A DNA stretch of 64,000 nt from a virus, in the IMG/VR virus record IMGVR_UViG_3300044609_000656, positions 61,802 through 125,801 of that record; one strand, given 5' to 3'. The notes beneath the pieces are model-generated. The model was not told the DNA's origin and searched no databases. It saw nothing but the letters and a program-made list of their open reading frames with translations. The position numbers and the translations under genes were made by a program. Each line of letters begins with the position of its first letter. Within the stretch, counting starts at the first letter, position 1. This document shows, piece after piece, positions 43,142 to 51,335 of the stretch.

Positions 43142-43960
43142 ATGTTAAAAGTACCTCACGAGATACAATTACACGTTACTCACTCTTGCAATTTAACTTG
43201 TGAGGGATGCACTCATTATATGAATCAAGGTCACTCTGGTTCTGTATCTCTTGAACAGGCATCAGAGTGGATGGAAAACTGGAGTAAAAGAATCATACCT
43301 CAAAGGTTCACATTGATGGGTGGAGAGCCTGCTTTACATCCAGATTTGACTGAATTTGTATATTTGGCAAGAGAAAAGTGGTCAAATTCATATTTGGATT
43401 TAATTTCTAATGGATTTTATCTGTATAAACATCCAAATCTTTGGGAAGCATTAAAAAAAACAAGAACAACTCTTGGTGTATCTGTTCATTCTGATGGTGA
43501 CCCAGAATATAGGCAGAAGTTTGAACCAGTTTATAATCTAATGAGAGAATGGATTGCAAAAGGAGCGCCAGTTGAAATGCGTCCATCAATTATTCATTGG
43601 ATTAGACAATATAAAGGGTTTGGTGATAAAATGGAACCATTTGAAGATGATAATCCAAAGTTAAGTTGGAAGTATTGTGTATCAAAGTTGTGTGTTCAAT
43701 TGCATGAAGGAAAACTTTGGAAGTGTCCCGCTCTTGCATATCTTCCAATGCAAGCAAATAAATATAATCTATCTGAAAAGTGGGAACCATATCTTAAATA
43801 TACACCATTAGAGCATACCTGTACGGATGAAGAATTAAAAGACTTTTTTACTCGTAAGGAAGAATCTTATTGCTCTATGTGTCCTGCCAAAGAAGAGTAT
43901 TTTATTCCTAAAAATCCACTCTTACCAGTAAGTTATTGGAAAAAGTTATATGACACTTGA
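43142..43960 (+). CDS. Radical SAM protein, copy 1
   Basis: 272 residues. The 4Fe-4S/AdoMet motif is Cys16-x3-Cys20-x2-Cys23 (HSCNLTCEGC). TLMGGEPALHPDL is the GGE motif that contacts AdoMet. The C-terminal part has more Cys: KYCVSKLCVQ, LWKCPAL and YCSMCP, like the auxiliary cluster (SPASM/twitch-type) of peptide-modifying enzymes. It shares its layout with the protein at 47273. Reaction unknown; peptide or sugar modification is possible. The end overlaps the next gene by 11 bases. Confidence 0.8.
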   Translation: MLKVPHEIQLHVTHSCNLTCEGCTHYMNQGHSGSVSLEQASEWMENWSKRIIPQRFTLMGGEPALHPDLTEFVYLAREKWSNSYLDLISNGFYLYKHPNLWEALKKTRTTLGVSVHSDGDPEYRQKFEPVYNLMREWIAKGAPVEMRPSIIHWIRQYKGFGDKMEPFEDDNPKLSWKYCVSKLCVQLHEGKLWKCPALAYLPMQANKYNLSEKWEPYLKYTPLEHTCTDEELKDFFTRKEESYCSMCPAKEEYFIPKNPLLPVSYWKKLYDT

Positions 43961-44603
43961 TATTGGTCCAGTCTATCCAGAAGATCCTAGAGATGTAGAG
44001 CACTTTGATTTTTGTGGCAATGAAATCTACAGGGCATATAATCTTCTAAGTAAATATGATATGAAAAATCTCTTAGAAGAGATTGATAATGAATTAGAAG
44101 TTTGTGAAGATAAATGGGATTTATCTGTTGAAGCAACTAATAGATTGTCTCAACGTAAGTTGTGGTATAAAAAAAGTTGGACAAACTTTTTTAAATTAGT
44201 TAAAAAACATCTTTATACTTATTCAGAAATCACTAATGACCCAAGAATAAAAGAGTATAAAGTCCAATCATATTGGGCAAAACGGATGAGGGGGACAACA
44301 GAGGAGAACTATGGGAATGAATTGTATATAAACTATGGTAATAGTCATAGTCATGATAATTTTGATCTTGGTATGATTTATTATCTTAAAAATCCCTCTA
44401 GAATATATGGAACTCTAATTGAGAATAAAGATAGAGAAATCATCATTCCAGGAGATGAAAATTCTTTATTAATACATCATTCTCATGTTAATCATCAACC
44501 AGTTATGCCACCACCTATTGTGGCAAAAGAATACTATAGGTGTGTAATTGTGGTTGATTTTATGCATCCTTCAAAAGTAGATTACTATGAACGCAGAAGA
44601 TAG
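43950..44603 (+). CDS. Putative 2OG-oxygenase-like protein following the radical SAM gene
   Basis: 217 residues. NYGNSHSHDNFDLGMIYYLK and PGDENSLLIHHSHVNHQPV suggest a double-stranded beta-helix with metal-binding His, and YYRCVIVVDFM supplies the late Arg. The N-terminal ~100 residues are helical and unassigned. It is translationally coupled to the radical-SAM gene, so the two probably act on the same substrate. Confidence 0.5.
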   Translation: MTLDIGPVYPEDPRDVEHFDFCGNEIYRAYNLLSKYDMKNLLEEIDNELEVCEDKWDLSVEATNRLSQRKLWYKKSWTNFFKLVKKHLYTYSEITNDPRIKEYKVQSYWAKRMRGTTEENYGNELYINYGNSHSHDNFDLGMIYYLKNPSRIYGTLIENKDREIIIPGDENSLLIHHSHVNHQPVMPPPIVAKEYYRCVIVVDFMHPSKVDYYERRR

Positions 44604-44820
44604 AATTAAATACGCAAGTATAACTCAAAAAATTAATAAAAAAAGAATATCAGACTTAACAGAAGATGAATATGATTGGTTAAAATATCATCCAAATTTA
44701 ATTTCTGAAATTAGAAAACATAAACAAAAGAATGATATTATGAATGCTACTGTCGGCAACAAAAATACGATTGAAGAAATTTTGTTTGATTTGGACTTGT
44801 CAGACCGAATGTATCGATGA
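44587..44820 (+). CDS. Small charged hypothetical protein
   Basis: 77 residues beginning inside the end of the previous gene. Lys- and Asp/Glu-rich (KKRISDLTEDEYDWLKYHPNL), no domain recognised. A probable promoter for the next transcript overlaps its last codons. Confidence 0.5.
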   Translation: MNAEDRIKYASITQKINKKRISDLTEDEYDWLKYHPNLISEIRKHKQKNDIMNATVGNKNTIEEILFDLDLSDRMYR

Positions 44821-44826
44821 TATAAT
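44797..44826 (+). promoter_or_regulatory. Sigma70-like promoter (TTGTCA-18-TATAAT)
   Basis: TTGTCA at 44797-44802 and the exact TATAAT at 44821-44826 with an 18-base spacer. It would start the transcript with the RNA-repair genes. Confidence 0.65.
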
Positions 44827-44850
44827 TGATAATATCTACTATATTGAACA

Positions 44851-45045
44851 ATGCATTCTATCTTTGACATGATGCACGACGAACGTCGTTACGGGTGGGT
44901 TGTAGACAAAAGATATGATTGGATTAATATGCTTCATAAAATGGAAAAAAACAATCCTAGAAGATTTTCAGAATTTCAATATTCAAAAGAAAATATCTAT
45001 CATCATTTAGATAGAATACAACAAGAGCAAAATGTTTATGACTGA
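44851..45045 (+). CDS. Small hypothetical protein leading the RNA-repair operon
   Basis: 64 residues, starting 24 bases after the -10 box. Rich in His, Arg and aromatic residues (MHDERRYGWVVDKRYDWINML), perhaps RNA-binding. Two bases separate it from the RNA ligase gene. Confidence 0.55.
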   Translation: MHSIFDMMHDERRYGWVVDKRYDWINMLHKMEKNNPRRFSEFQYSKENIYHHLDRIQQEQNVYD

Positions 45046-45047
45046 GT

Positions 45048-45788
45048 ATGGATTATTCTTTTCCTGTAATCTACAATATTTCTCAAATACTTAAAGAACT
45101 AAAAAAAGAAGATCATAACATCATCAATCAAGATGAGTTTTGCATAGTAAATTGTAGTAGTAGCGAAACTCCTTTGTTGAGAGAAATAAGAGGACTTGCA
45201 TTTAATCTTGAAGGTAATATAATTGCTAGACCATACCATCAAGCATTTACGTTAGACCAAAGTTTTGAAACTAATTTCGATAAGATTATAAAAAAACTTA
45301 AAAATCTTAATGTTTTTTTGGAAAAATTAGATGGTGTAATGGTATATCCTGTTCCGACCCCTTACGGATACAGACTAACTACAAAAAATGGAATTAATTC
45401 TACATCATTCAATGCTGAAGTTTTTATAGCAAATAAAACTTATTATAATGAGTTTATAAAAATATGCTTAGCAAAAAACTGTACGCCCATTTTTGAGTGG
45501 TGTTCTCCAAACGATAAAATTGTGGTAGAATATCCAGAAGAAAACTTAGTATTAACTGGATTGCGTAATATTAAAACAGGAGTGTATTGCAAATATATGT
45601 TCCTTCGCAAACTTGCAGTTAATTTAAAAATTCCTGTGGTAAATAAAATGTGTGTCAACTACTATGAAATTTCTCAATATATTGATGAAATTAAAAATCA
45701 ACAAGATGCCGAAGGTGTGGTAGTTAGGTTTGATAGTGGGCACATGTTTTATATTAAATCGGAAGCATACTTGCAGAAAAAAAGTTAA
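45048..45788 (+). CDS. RNA ligase, T4 Rnl1-like catalytic domain only
   Basis: 246 residues. Nucleotidyltransferase motifs: Lys93 in EKLDG (motif I), REIRGLAFN upstream, Glu150 in PIFEWCSPNDKIVVEY (IIIa), Glu222 in AEGVVVRF (IV) and Lys237 in YIKSEAY (V). T4 Rnl1 has Lys at both positions of KIK in motif V; here the first is Tyr235. The C-terminal tRNA-recognition domain of T4 Rnl1 (374 residues) is missing. It seals RNA 3'-OH and 5'-phosphate ends using ATP, probably in tRNA repair. Confidence 0.8.
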   Translation: MDYSFPVIYNISQILKELKKEDHNIINQDEFCIVNCSSSETPLLREIRGLAFNLEGNIIARPYHQAFTLDQSFETNFDKIIKKLKNLNVFLEKLDGVMVYPVPTPYGYRLTTKNGINSTSFNAEVFIANKTYYNEFIKICLAKNCTPIFEWCSPNDKIVVEYPEENLVLTGLRNIKTGVYCKYMFLRKLAVNLKIPVVNKMCVNYYEISQYIDEIKNQQDAEGVVVRFDSGHMFYIKSEAYLQKKS

Positions 45789-45793
45789 CTTCT

Positions 45794-46270
45794 ATGGAAC
45801 ACTTAAAAATTAAACCATACCAAACAATTTTAGTTTTAAATTCTAGTTACGAACCAATTAATTTTACTAATTGGAGACGAGCTGTAATTTTAGTTCTAAA
45901 AGAAAAAGTTCAGGTTATATCTGAAAGAGTTATTCGATTACTAAATTATATTAAAGTTCCAATTAATTATGCTGCAAAATGTAAACCATCTAGAGCAATG
46001 GTTTATAAAAGAGATCGTAATACTTGTCAATATTGCGGTTCTACTACTAGACTGACCATAGACCATGTGCTCCCTCGTAGTAAAGGTGGAGATGACTCTT
46101 GGGAAAATTTAGTGGTTGCATGTTCTTCTTGTAATACTAAAAAAGGAAATAAATTATTAGAACATACTAATATGAGATTGATTCGTCAACCAAGAGCACC
46201 TTGGAATAAAGTTGCGTTTGATCTTGCTAATTGTAATGTTCCTGAGTGGAGAGAATATTCATATGAATAA
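45794..46270 (+). CDS. HNH endonuclease-like protein
   Basis: 158 residues. The HNH finger is clear: CQYCG, then LTIDHVLPRSKGGDDSWENL and ACSSCNTKKGN (two CxxC pairs around the DH...N core). The N-terminal SSYEPINFTNWRRAVILVL segment is common in cyanobacterial-type HNH proteins. It overlaps the phosphatase gene by eight bases, so it looks like a regular operon member and not a recent homing insertion. The target is unknown. Confidence 0.8.
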   Translation: MEHLKIKPYQTILVLNSSYEPINFTNWRRAVILVLKEKVQVISERVIRLLNYIKVPINYAAKCKPSRAMVYKRDRNTCQYCGSTTRLTIDHVLPRSKGGDDSWENLVVACSSCNTKKGNKLLEHTNMRLIRQPRAPWNKVAFDLANCNVPEWREYSYE

Positions 46271-46724
46271 ACTTCGTAATCCTTGTGTAATTTTTGATTT
46301 AGATGGCACATTATGCAATGTAAAACATAGACAGCAATTTATTGCAACTCACCCAAGAAATTGGGATGCTTGGAATGCTGGTATTCTACAAGACAGTATA
46401 AATGTTCCTGTTGGAGTTGTTTTTAAGTCTTTGAAAAATACATATTCCAAATTAAAAATGGTCATTCTTACTGGAAGAACGGATAATTATAAGGATGAAA
46501 CTGAATTGTGGTTAAATAAAAATGCAATTGAATATGATGAATTGTATATGAGAAAACAGAATGACCGTAGAGATGATTCTGTAGTAAAGGGTGAGTTTGT
46601 GGATTTTTTGGAAAAGAAGTATAATATATTGTGTGTTTTTGAAGACCGTAAAAGAGTTGTTGATATGTGGGTGAAAAGGGGTATATGGGTATTTGATTGT
46701 GGTCAAACAAAAGGAGATTTTTAA
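46263..46724 (+). CDS. HAD phosphatase, polynucleotide kinase 3'-phosphatase-like
   Basis: 153 residues from the ATG at 46263. HAD motifs: nucleophile Asp12 and Asp14 in FDLDGTLCN, VILTGRTDNY (motif II), MRKQNDRRDDSVVKGEF (motif III region) and CVFEDRKRVVDMW (motif IV). Order and spacing match the 3'-phosphatase domain of T4 PseT/Pnkp; the 5'-kinase domain is absent. With the RNA ligase two genes upstream it forms a partial RNA-repair set, removing 3' or 2',3'-cyclic phosphates before ligation. Confidence 0.75.
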   Translation: MNKLRNPCVIFDLDGTLCNVKHRQQFIATHPRNWDAWNAGILQDSINVPVGVVFKSLKNTYSKLKMVILTGRTDNYKDETELWLNKNAIEYDELYMRKQNDRRDDSVVKGEFVDFLEKKYNILCVFEDRKRVVDMWVKRGIWVFDCGQTKGDF

Positions 46725-47276
46725 ATGTTTTTTCGTAAATTAAACAAGCAGTTTTTTATAAACAACTATAATAAGACTGGTAGAAAAATAGAATATGGAA
46801 TGGATACTCCATATGGATTTGCTGGTATTAAATATTCATATATTAAATCAGAGAATGAAACTGATTTGCTTCAAGTAATACCAGAATCTTATAGAGATAA
46901 TTGTACTCTGTCATTAATGGAGCTGAATTATAAAATTCCTCCACATACTGATAGTAATATTGAGGCTATTGTAAACTTTTATATTAAGACTGATAGATGT
47001 GTAACACAGTTCTATTATCCTCCAGGAGAAACACCTACAACTAAAGTCGCAAATCAAACAGACGGAGCAATCTTTCATGAGGGTTATTTGAGAAAGTCTG
47101 TCAGGTTTATGGCACATCCTGGAGATGCTTATTTGCTTGATGTATCTAAACCACACTCGGTATTTCCAATGGAAGCAGGTCTTCCTGATCGTAAAGCAAT
47201 TTGTTTGCAAATTCTTTATAAGTCTTTTGATGAGGCAGTGGAAATGTTGAAAGAAACTGGATATATTGATGAATGA
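46725..47276 (+). CDS. Fe(II)/2OG oxygenase-like protein before radical SAM copy 2
   Basis: 183 residues. PPHTDSNIEAIVNFYIKT gives the His-x-Asp, GDAYLLDVSKPHSVFPM the distal His and PDRKAICLQ the co-substrate Arg. The segment TQFYYPPGE lies between. It starts at the base after the phosphatase stop and overlaps the radical-SAM start by four bases, so it is coupled on both sides. Confidence 0.65.
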   Translation: MFFRKLNKQFFINNYNKTGRKIEYGMDTPYGFAGIKYSYIKSENETDLLQVIPESYRDNCTLSLMELNYKIPPHTDSNIEAIVNFYIKTDRCVTQFYYPPGETPTTKVANQTDGAIFHEGYLRKSVRFMAHPGDAYLLDVSKPHSVFPMEAGLPDRKAICLQILYKSFDEAVEMLKETGYIDE

Positions 47277-48124
47277 AACAATTTGATACTAAACAAATAG
47301 AACTGCATGTAACTCATACTTGCAATTTTACTTGTGAGGGATGCTCTCATTATTCAAATCACGGTCATTCTGGGACATTAACCCTAGAAACTATAAAAGA
47401 TTGGCTATATATTTGGGGTCAAAGAATAAGACCAAAAACTTTTGTTATTCTTGGTGGTGAACCAACTTTAAATAAAGAACTTACTGATATTGTATATTTG
47501 GTGAGGATGATTTATCCTGATCCATATACACAAATTGACCTTGTATCTAATGCTAGTTTTTTACATAATCATCCAAAACTCCCAAAAGCACTGATAGCAA
47601 CTCAGACAAATTTAGCAATATCTATACACAGCACCACTCATAAAAACTATGTAAAAAAGTTTAAACGTGGATATACTCTTGCTAAGCAATGGAGACATGA
47701 TCTTGGAGTGCATGTAGAATTTTGGGATTATACTAATGAATATTGGACACCACAATATACTGGGTTTGGAAATAATATGATGCCTTATGAGCATAATAAT
47801 CCTAGGCAAAGTTGGGAAAAGTGTTTATCTAAACATGCTATCCAACTACATGAAAATAAATTGTGGAAGTGTCCAGCATTGGCTTATTTACCAATGCAAT
47901 CTAAAAAATATAATTTAAGCGATAAATGGAATGTATATCTTAAATATCAACCATTAGAACCAGATTGTAGTGATGATGAGCTGGAAAAGTTTTTAAACAA
48001 AGAAGATGAGTCATATTGTTCAATGTGTCCTGCAAATAAGGATAAAAATTTTGTAAAAGAAGATCCAACACTACCAGTAAGTTATTGGGAGAAAAAATAT
48101 GATAACATGGGGGATATCATCTAA
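47273..48124 (+). CDS. Radical SAM protein, copy 2
   Basis: 283 residues, a close paralogue of the protein at 43142. Cys17-x3-Cys21-x2-Cys24 (HTCNFTCEGC) binds the cluster; VILGGEPTLNKEL is the GGE motif. The C-terminal Cys set (EKCLSKHAIQLH, LWKCPALAYLPMQ, YCSMCP) and the ending LPVSYW are conserved with copy 1. The centre (HVEFWDYTNEYW) differs, which may mean a different substrate. It overlaps the carbamoyltransferase by 26 bases. Confidence 0.8.
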   Translation: MKQFDTKQIELHVTHTCNFTCEGCSHYSNHGHSGTLTLETIKDWLYIWGQRIRPKTFVILGGEPTLNKELTDIVYLVRMIYPDPYTQIDLVSNASFLHNHPKLPKALIATQTNLAISIHSTTHKNYVKKFKRGYTLAKQWRHDLGVHVEFWDYTNEYWTPQYTGFGNNMMPYEHNNPRQSWEKCLSKHAIQLHENKLWKCPALAYLPMQSKKYNLSDKWNVYLKYQPLEPDCSDDELEKFLNKEDESYCSMCPANKDKNFVKEDPTLPVSYWEKKYDNMGDII

Positions 48125-49523
48125 TAGTCATAATGCTGCATTGTCAGTATTTGTAAAAGACGAATTGGTATTCGCCAGTGAGAGTGAACGTTTTAGTAAA
48201 ATTAAAAATGATCCATATATTTCAGATTCTTTATTAAACTATGCTTTAAGATATGGAAAACCAGAATTAATTTGTTGGTATGAAAATCCTTTAAAAAAGA
48301 GGATGAGACAAATTTATGCAGGTCAAGGTCCATTTGTGAATAATTTTGAAAGATATTATGAGTGCAAGCACAAATTTTTTAACCATCACTATACCCATGC
48401 ATGTGGTGGTTATTTTACTAGTAAATTTAAACATGCTGTTATTTTAGTCATAGATGCTATTGGAGAATTTCAAACACTTACAATTTGGGAAGCAAGTGGC
48501 AATAATTTAAAGTTAAAGTATGAATTAAAGTATCCAAATAGTGTGGGATTACTGTATTCTGCAATGACTCAGCGGTGTGGTTTAAAACCGAATGAAGAAG
48601 AATATATTTTGATGGCTTTATCTGCATTGGGAGATAAACATAAATTAAAAGATGCTATTTTTGATGATTTCATAACAGAAGATTTTAAATGTAAGTTAAA
48701 TTTACATCAGGGATGTAAAGATTGGAGACCAGAAGAATCAAAAGAAGATATTGCTGCGGCAACTCAAGAAGTGTATGAGATTCTTTTTAATAATGCACTG
48801 AGACTTGCTAAAAAATTGGTGCCAACTAATAACCTTGTATTGATGGGGGGTTGTGCTTTAAATTGCGTAGCAAATAAACATGCTTATAATCATTTTAAAA
48901 ATGTGTGGATAATGCCAGCACCTGGAGACAGTGGATCTGCGATTGGTGCTGTATTGGCGCACAAGAAAATTCATATCAAATTCACACCCTATCTTGGATA
49001 TTATCTGCAACATAAACATACAAACACTGAGATTGTAAAATATTTGTATGAGCATAAAGTGTGTGGACTTGCGAGAGGTAGATCGGAGTTTGGTCCAAGA
49101 GCATTGGGTGCAAGGAGTTTAATAGCAGACCCATCTGATCCAGAAATAAAAGATAGAGTTAATAAAATCAAAAATAGAGAATCTTATAGACCATTCTCTC
49201 CAGTTGTTCCTATAGAGTTTGCCAATACTTATTTTGATATGCATCAGGATTTGATAGAAAGTCCATTTATGCAACACACCGTTAGATGTAAATATCCAGA
49301 AAAGTTCCCTGGAATTGTTCATGTTGATGGAACAAGTAGATTGCAAACTGTTAAAAAAAGTGATGCTCCTAGACTTTATAATTTACTATATCAATGGAAA
49401 GCAAAAACTGGTCATCCCATGCTTTTAAATACTAGTTTAAATATTAAAGGGCAACCGATGTTAAATGATGAGAGGGATTGTGATAAGTGGTCTAGACGCT
49501 ATAATATTCAAATATTCTCATGA
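48099..49523 (+). CDS. Full-length NodU/CmcH-type carbamoyltransferase
   Basis: 474 residues with both domains in the normal order. N-terminal: GISSNSHNAALSVF, NHHYTHACGGYF, VILVIDAIGE, LMGGCALNCVAN and PGDSGSAIGAV. C-terminal: RSEFGPRALGARSL, RESYRPFSPVVP, VHVDGTSRLQTV and NTSLNIKGQP. It is shorter than typical NodU (about 570). It uses carbamoyl phosphate and ATP to carbamoylate a hydroxyl, for example on a sugar. It is coupled to the radical-SAM gene upstream and to an SGNH-type gene downstream. Confidence 0.9.
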   Translation: MITWGISSNSHNAALSVFVKDELVFASESERFSKIKNDPYISDSLLNYALRYGKPELICWYENPLKKRMRQIYAGQGPFVNNFERYYECKHKFFNHHYTHACGGYFTSKFKHAVILVIDAIGEFQTLTIWEASGNNLKLKYELKYPNSVGLLYSAMTQRCGLKPNEEEYILMALSALGDKHKLKDAIFDDFITEDFKCKLNLHQGCKDWRPEESKEDIAAATQEVYEILFNNALRLAKKLVPTNNLVLMGGCALNCVANKHAYNHFKNVWIMPAPGDSGSAIGAVLAHKKIHIKFTPYLGYYLQHKHTNTEIVKYLYEHKVCGLARGRSEFGPRALGARSLIADPSDPEIKDRVNKIKNRESYRPFSPVVPIEFANTYFDMHQDLIESPFMQHTVRCKYPEKFPGIVHVDGTSRLQTVKKSDAPRLYNLLYQWKAKTGHPMLLNTSLNIKGQPMLNDERDCDKWSRRYNIQIFS

Positions 49524-50308
49524 CATTTTTAAAATTATCTGAAAGATTTGAACAAAAATTACTTCTTCCAAATCAAGAACTAATCACTGGTAATCATGAA
49601 TGGTTTGACCAAGATACTAAGGAACTTTATAAAACAAATCTAAAAGAACAACCTGATGATTGGTATTATCGGGTTAATAAAGTTGAATATAATTTAAATA
49701 GTGCTGGATATAGAACAAAAGATTTCAATCAAATAAATTGGTCAAAATCAATCGTGATTTTTGGATGTTCTCATGTATTTGGTGTTGGAACTTCAGAGGA
49801 AGATACTATATCTGGACAATTAGAAAGTATGACAAATTGCTCAGTGATTAATTTAGGTTCTACTGGGTCATCCTCTTTATTCACTTTACATAATTCTATA
49901 CTGTTAAATGAGTCATATCCAACTCCAAAGGCAGTTGTTAGTATTTGGACTTCTCCATATAGACTTCCATATTATACTGAAGATCGCGTGATGCATTGTG
50001 GAAATTGGAATTATGATAGATTTAAAATTGGTTATTATTGGAATATTGATAAGAATAATGCAATCACACATTTAAAGTTAAATGCGATGACTTTCCAAGA
50101 ATTTTGGAAAAATAAGACTAATTATTTTGATTTAAGTTTATTTTATGATACTGCTAAAATATTAAATTGTGAATATGTAAATCAAATAGATTCTGCTCGT
50201 GATTTAGTAAAACAAAAATCAGGGTCTTATGTTGCCCATCAAGGAAAATTAACAAATAAAATTATAGCGGGAAGAATAATACAAGGATTAGGATTGCAAG
50301 TTGCTTGA
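49520..50308 (+). CDS. SGNH/GDSL-type hydrolase-like protein, copy 1
   Basis: 262 residues. The block SIVIFGCSHVFGVG (Ser after GC in place of GDS), then VINLGSTGSSSLFTLHN, is the nucleophile and glycine/Asn part of the SGNH fold; a C-terminal ARDL...AHQG gives Asp and His. The family cleaves or transfers O-acetyl and other acyl esters, often on sugars. Copy 2 at 51332 shares the layout. Overlaps the carbamoyltransferase stop by four bases. Confidence 0.7.
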   Translation: MTFLKLSERFEQKLLLPNQELITGNHEWFDQDTKELYKTNLKEQPDDWYYRVNKVEYNLNSAGYRTKDFNQINWSKSIVIFGCSHVFGVGTSEEDTISGQLESMTNCSVINLGSTGSSSLFTLHNSILLNESYPTPKAVVSIWTSPYRLPYYTEDRVMHCGNWNYDRFKIGYYWNIDKNNAITHLKLNAMTFQEFWKNKTNYFDLSLFYDTAKILNCEYVNQIDSARDLVKQKSGSYVAHQGKLTNKIIAGRIIQGLGLQVA

Positions 50309-50322
50309 TAATGTGTTATCAT
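50294..50322 (+). promoter_or_regulatory. Possible sigma70-like promoter (TTGCAA-17-TATCAT)
   Basis: TTGCAA at 50294-50299 and TATCAT at 50317-50322, spacer 17. TGATAA and TTATCA (50306-50311 and 50316-50321) form an inverted repeat across the -10 region that could bind a regulator. Confidence 0.45.
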
Positions 50323-50344
50323 TACACCAGATGCTATAGAGGAC

Positions 50345-50494
50345 ATGGCAATCCGTACATTTTCTGACACAAATTCAAATGACTGGAGTTGGGAAGAGAC
50401 ACCAGAGACTATTGAAGCATTAAAGCAACTTCATAATACAGTAAAACAAGTAAATGAAAATAAAACTCTAAAACCAAAACCTGTGAAAAAATGA
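50345..50494 (+). CDS. 49-residue small protein
   Basis: Starts at the ATG at 50345 after GAGGA and overlaps the next start (ATGA). Acidic N-terminus (DTNSNDWSWEETPETIEALKQ) and a Lys-rich tail. No domain. Confidence 0.55.
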   Translation: MAIRTFSDTNSNDWSWEETPETIEALKQLHNTVKQVNENKTLKPKPVKK

Positions 50495-50703
50495 CAGAAG
50501 ATAAAAAGTTAATTGACGGATGTTTTTACGTAGATCAAAAAAAGTATGGACTTTGGTATTCCACAGACGAAGAAGGTAATGGACTTATCACCTCTCTCAC
50601 TGAGCAGTCGTGTATTCAAGCAACCCGTTTTTATCTTAAAGGACGGCAGGAAGGTTGGACTGAGACCAGAACTTATGAAGGTGAAGTAGGTGGAAAACTC
50701 TAA
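50491..50703 (+). CDS. Small conserved protein
   Basis: 70 residues: FYVDQKKYGLWYSTDEEGNG and CIQATRFYLKGRQEGW. Beta-rich with aromatic residues; function unknown. Its end overlaps a GTG-started gene. Confidence 0.6.
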   Translation: MTEDKKLIDGCFYVDQKKYGLWYSTDEEGNGLITSLTEQSCIQATRFYLKGRQEGWTETRTYEGEVGGKL

Positions 50704-50857
50704 AGAATATCCATATCATGTGTTAGATCCAACAACACCTTGGTATGAGTGGTTATGTTATTGTGAAATTTGTCACCAATTAAATGTTATTGGACAACCA
50801 TCTTTAGGTAGATTTGCTGCATATCGACGTTATTTAAAATCGGTAGGTGTATTGTGA
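50690..50857 (+). CDS. 55-residue small protein with GTG start
   Basis: The GTG at 50690 lies within the previous gene's end, behind GAAGTAGG. The peptide has YHVLDPTTPWYEWLCYCEIC and ends in a basic AAYRRYLKSVG. Cys-x-Cys-x2-Cys could bind metal. The stop overlaps the next GTG start. Confidence 0.5.
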   Translation: MENSKEYPYHVLDPTTPWYEWLCYCEICHQLNVIGQPSLGRFAAYRRYLKSVGVL

Positions 50858-51162
50858 ACATTAAAAACTTTATTAACTGGTTCTTTGTATCCGACAAAGA
50901 AAAGAAAGTAATCGTAGATTGTGCTGATGGTTTTATTGGAAGTAAATTTACTTTACTTGATTTAATTCAATCTTTAGAGACACGGGTGGAATATCTTGAA
51001 CAAAAATATAAAGGAGCACTTGAGGATATTAAGAGGTTAGAAATAGAAAATATAGAGACTACAAACTCTTTGTATGAAATGGAGAACCGTCTTCAAGCAC
51101 AAATTGATGCTCACTGCCCACCAATATATAATATGAAGCAATATACATTGGGAGATAAGTAA
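50854..51162 (+). CDS. Coiled-coil small protein
   Basis: 102 residues with a GTG start overlapping the preceding TGA. Residues about 35-90 form a long coiled coil (LIQSLETRVEYLEQKYKGAL, then RLEIENIETTNSLYEMENRL). It may be an oligomeric scaffold or regulator; I recall similar proteins in cyanophages. Confidence 0.6.
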   Translation: MNIKNFINWFFVSDKEKKVIVDCADGFIGSKFTLLDLIQSLETRVEYLEQKYKGALEDIKRLEIENIETTNSLYEMENRLQAQIDAHCPPIYNMKQYTLGDK

Positions 51163-51335
51163 TGTACGAATTGGATGATTTTGAAAAAGCATTAGCACAT
51201 TTTGGAACAAGAGTTGATATTATTTGTGCTCTTGAAATGGGTGATAAAATTGATGCTCAAACAGCATATAAAGAGATTAAATCAGAACTGAAAGAACTTA
51301 AAAAAGCAAAGAAGCAATATCTTAAAGATCAGTGA
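51162..51335 (+). CDS. 57-residue conserved helical protein
   Basis: The ATG overlaps the previous stop (TAATG). MYELDDFEKALAHFGTRVD followed by a Lys-rich helix. I recall this N-terminal pattern in small cyanophage proteins. The stop overlaps the GTG start of the next gene. Confidence 0.6.
   Translation: MYELDDFEKALAHFGTRVDIICALEMGDKIDAQTAYKEIKSELKELKKAKKQYLKDQ

Noticed and set aside
45794-46270. HNH gene as a homing endonuclease or intron
   Set aside because: No interrupted host gene is seen and it is translationally coupled to the phosphatase; an ordinary operon gene fits better.
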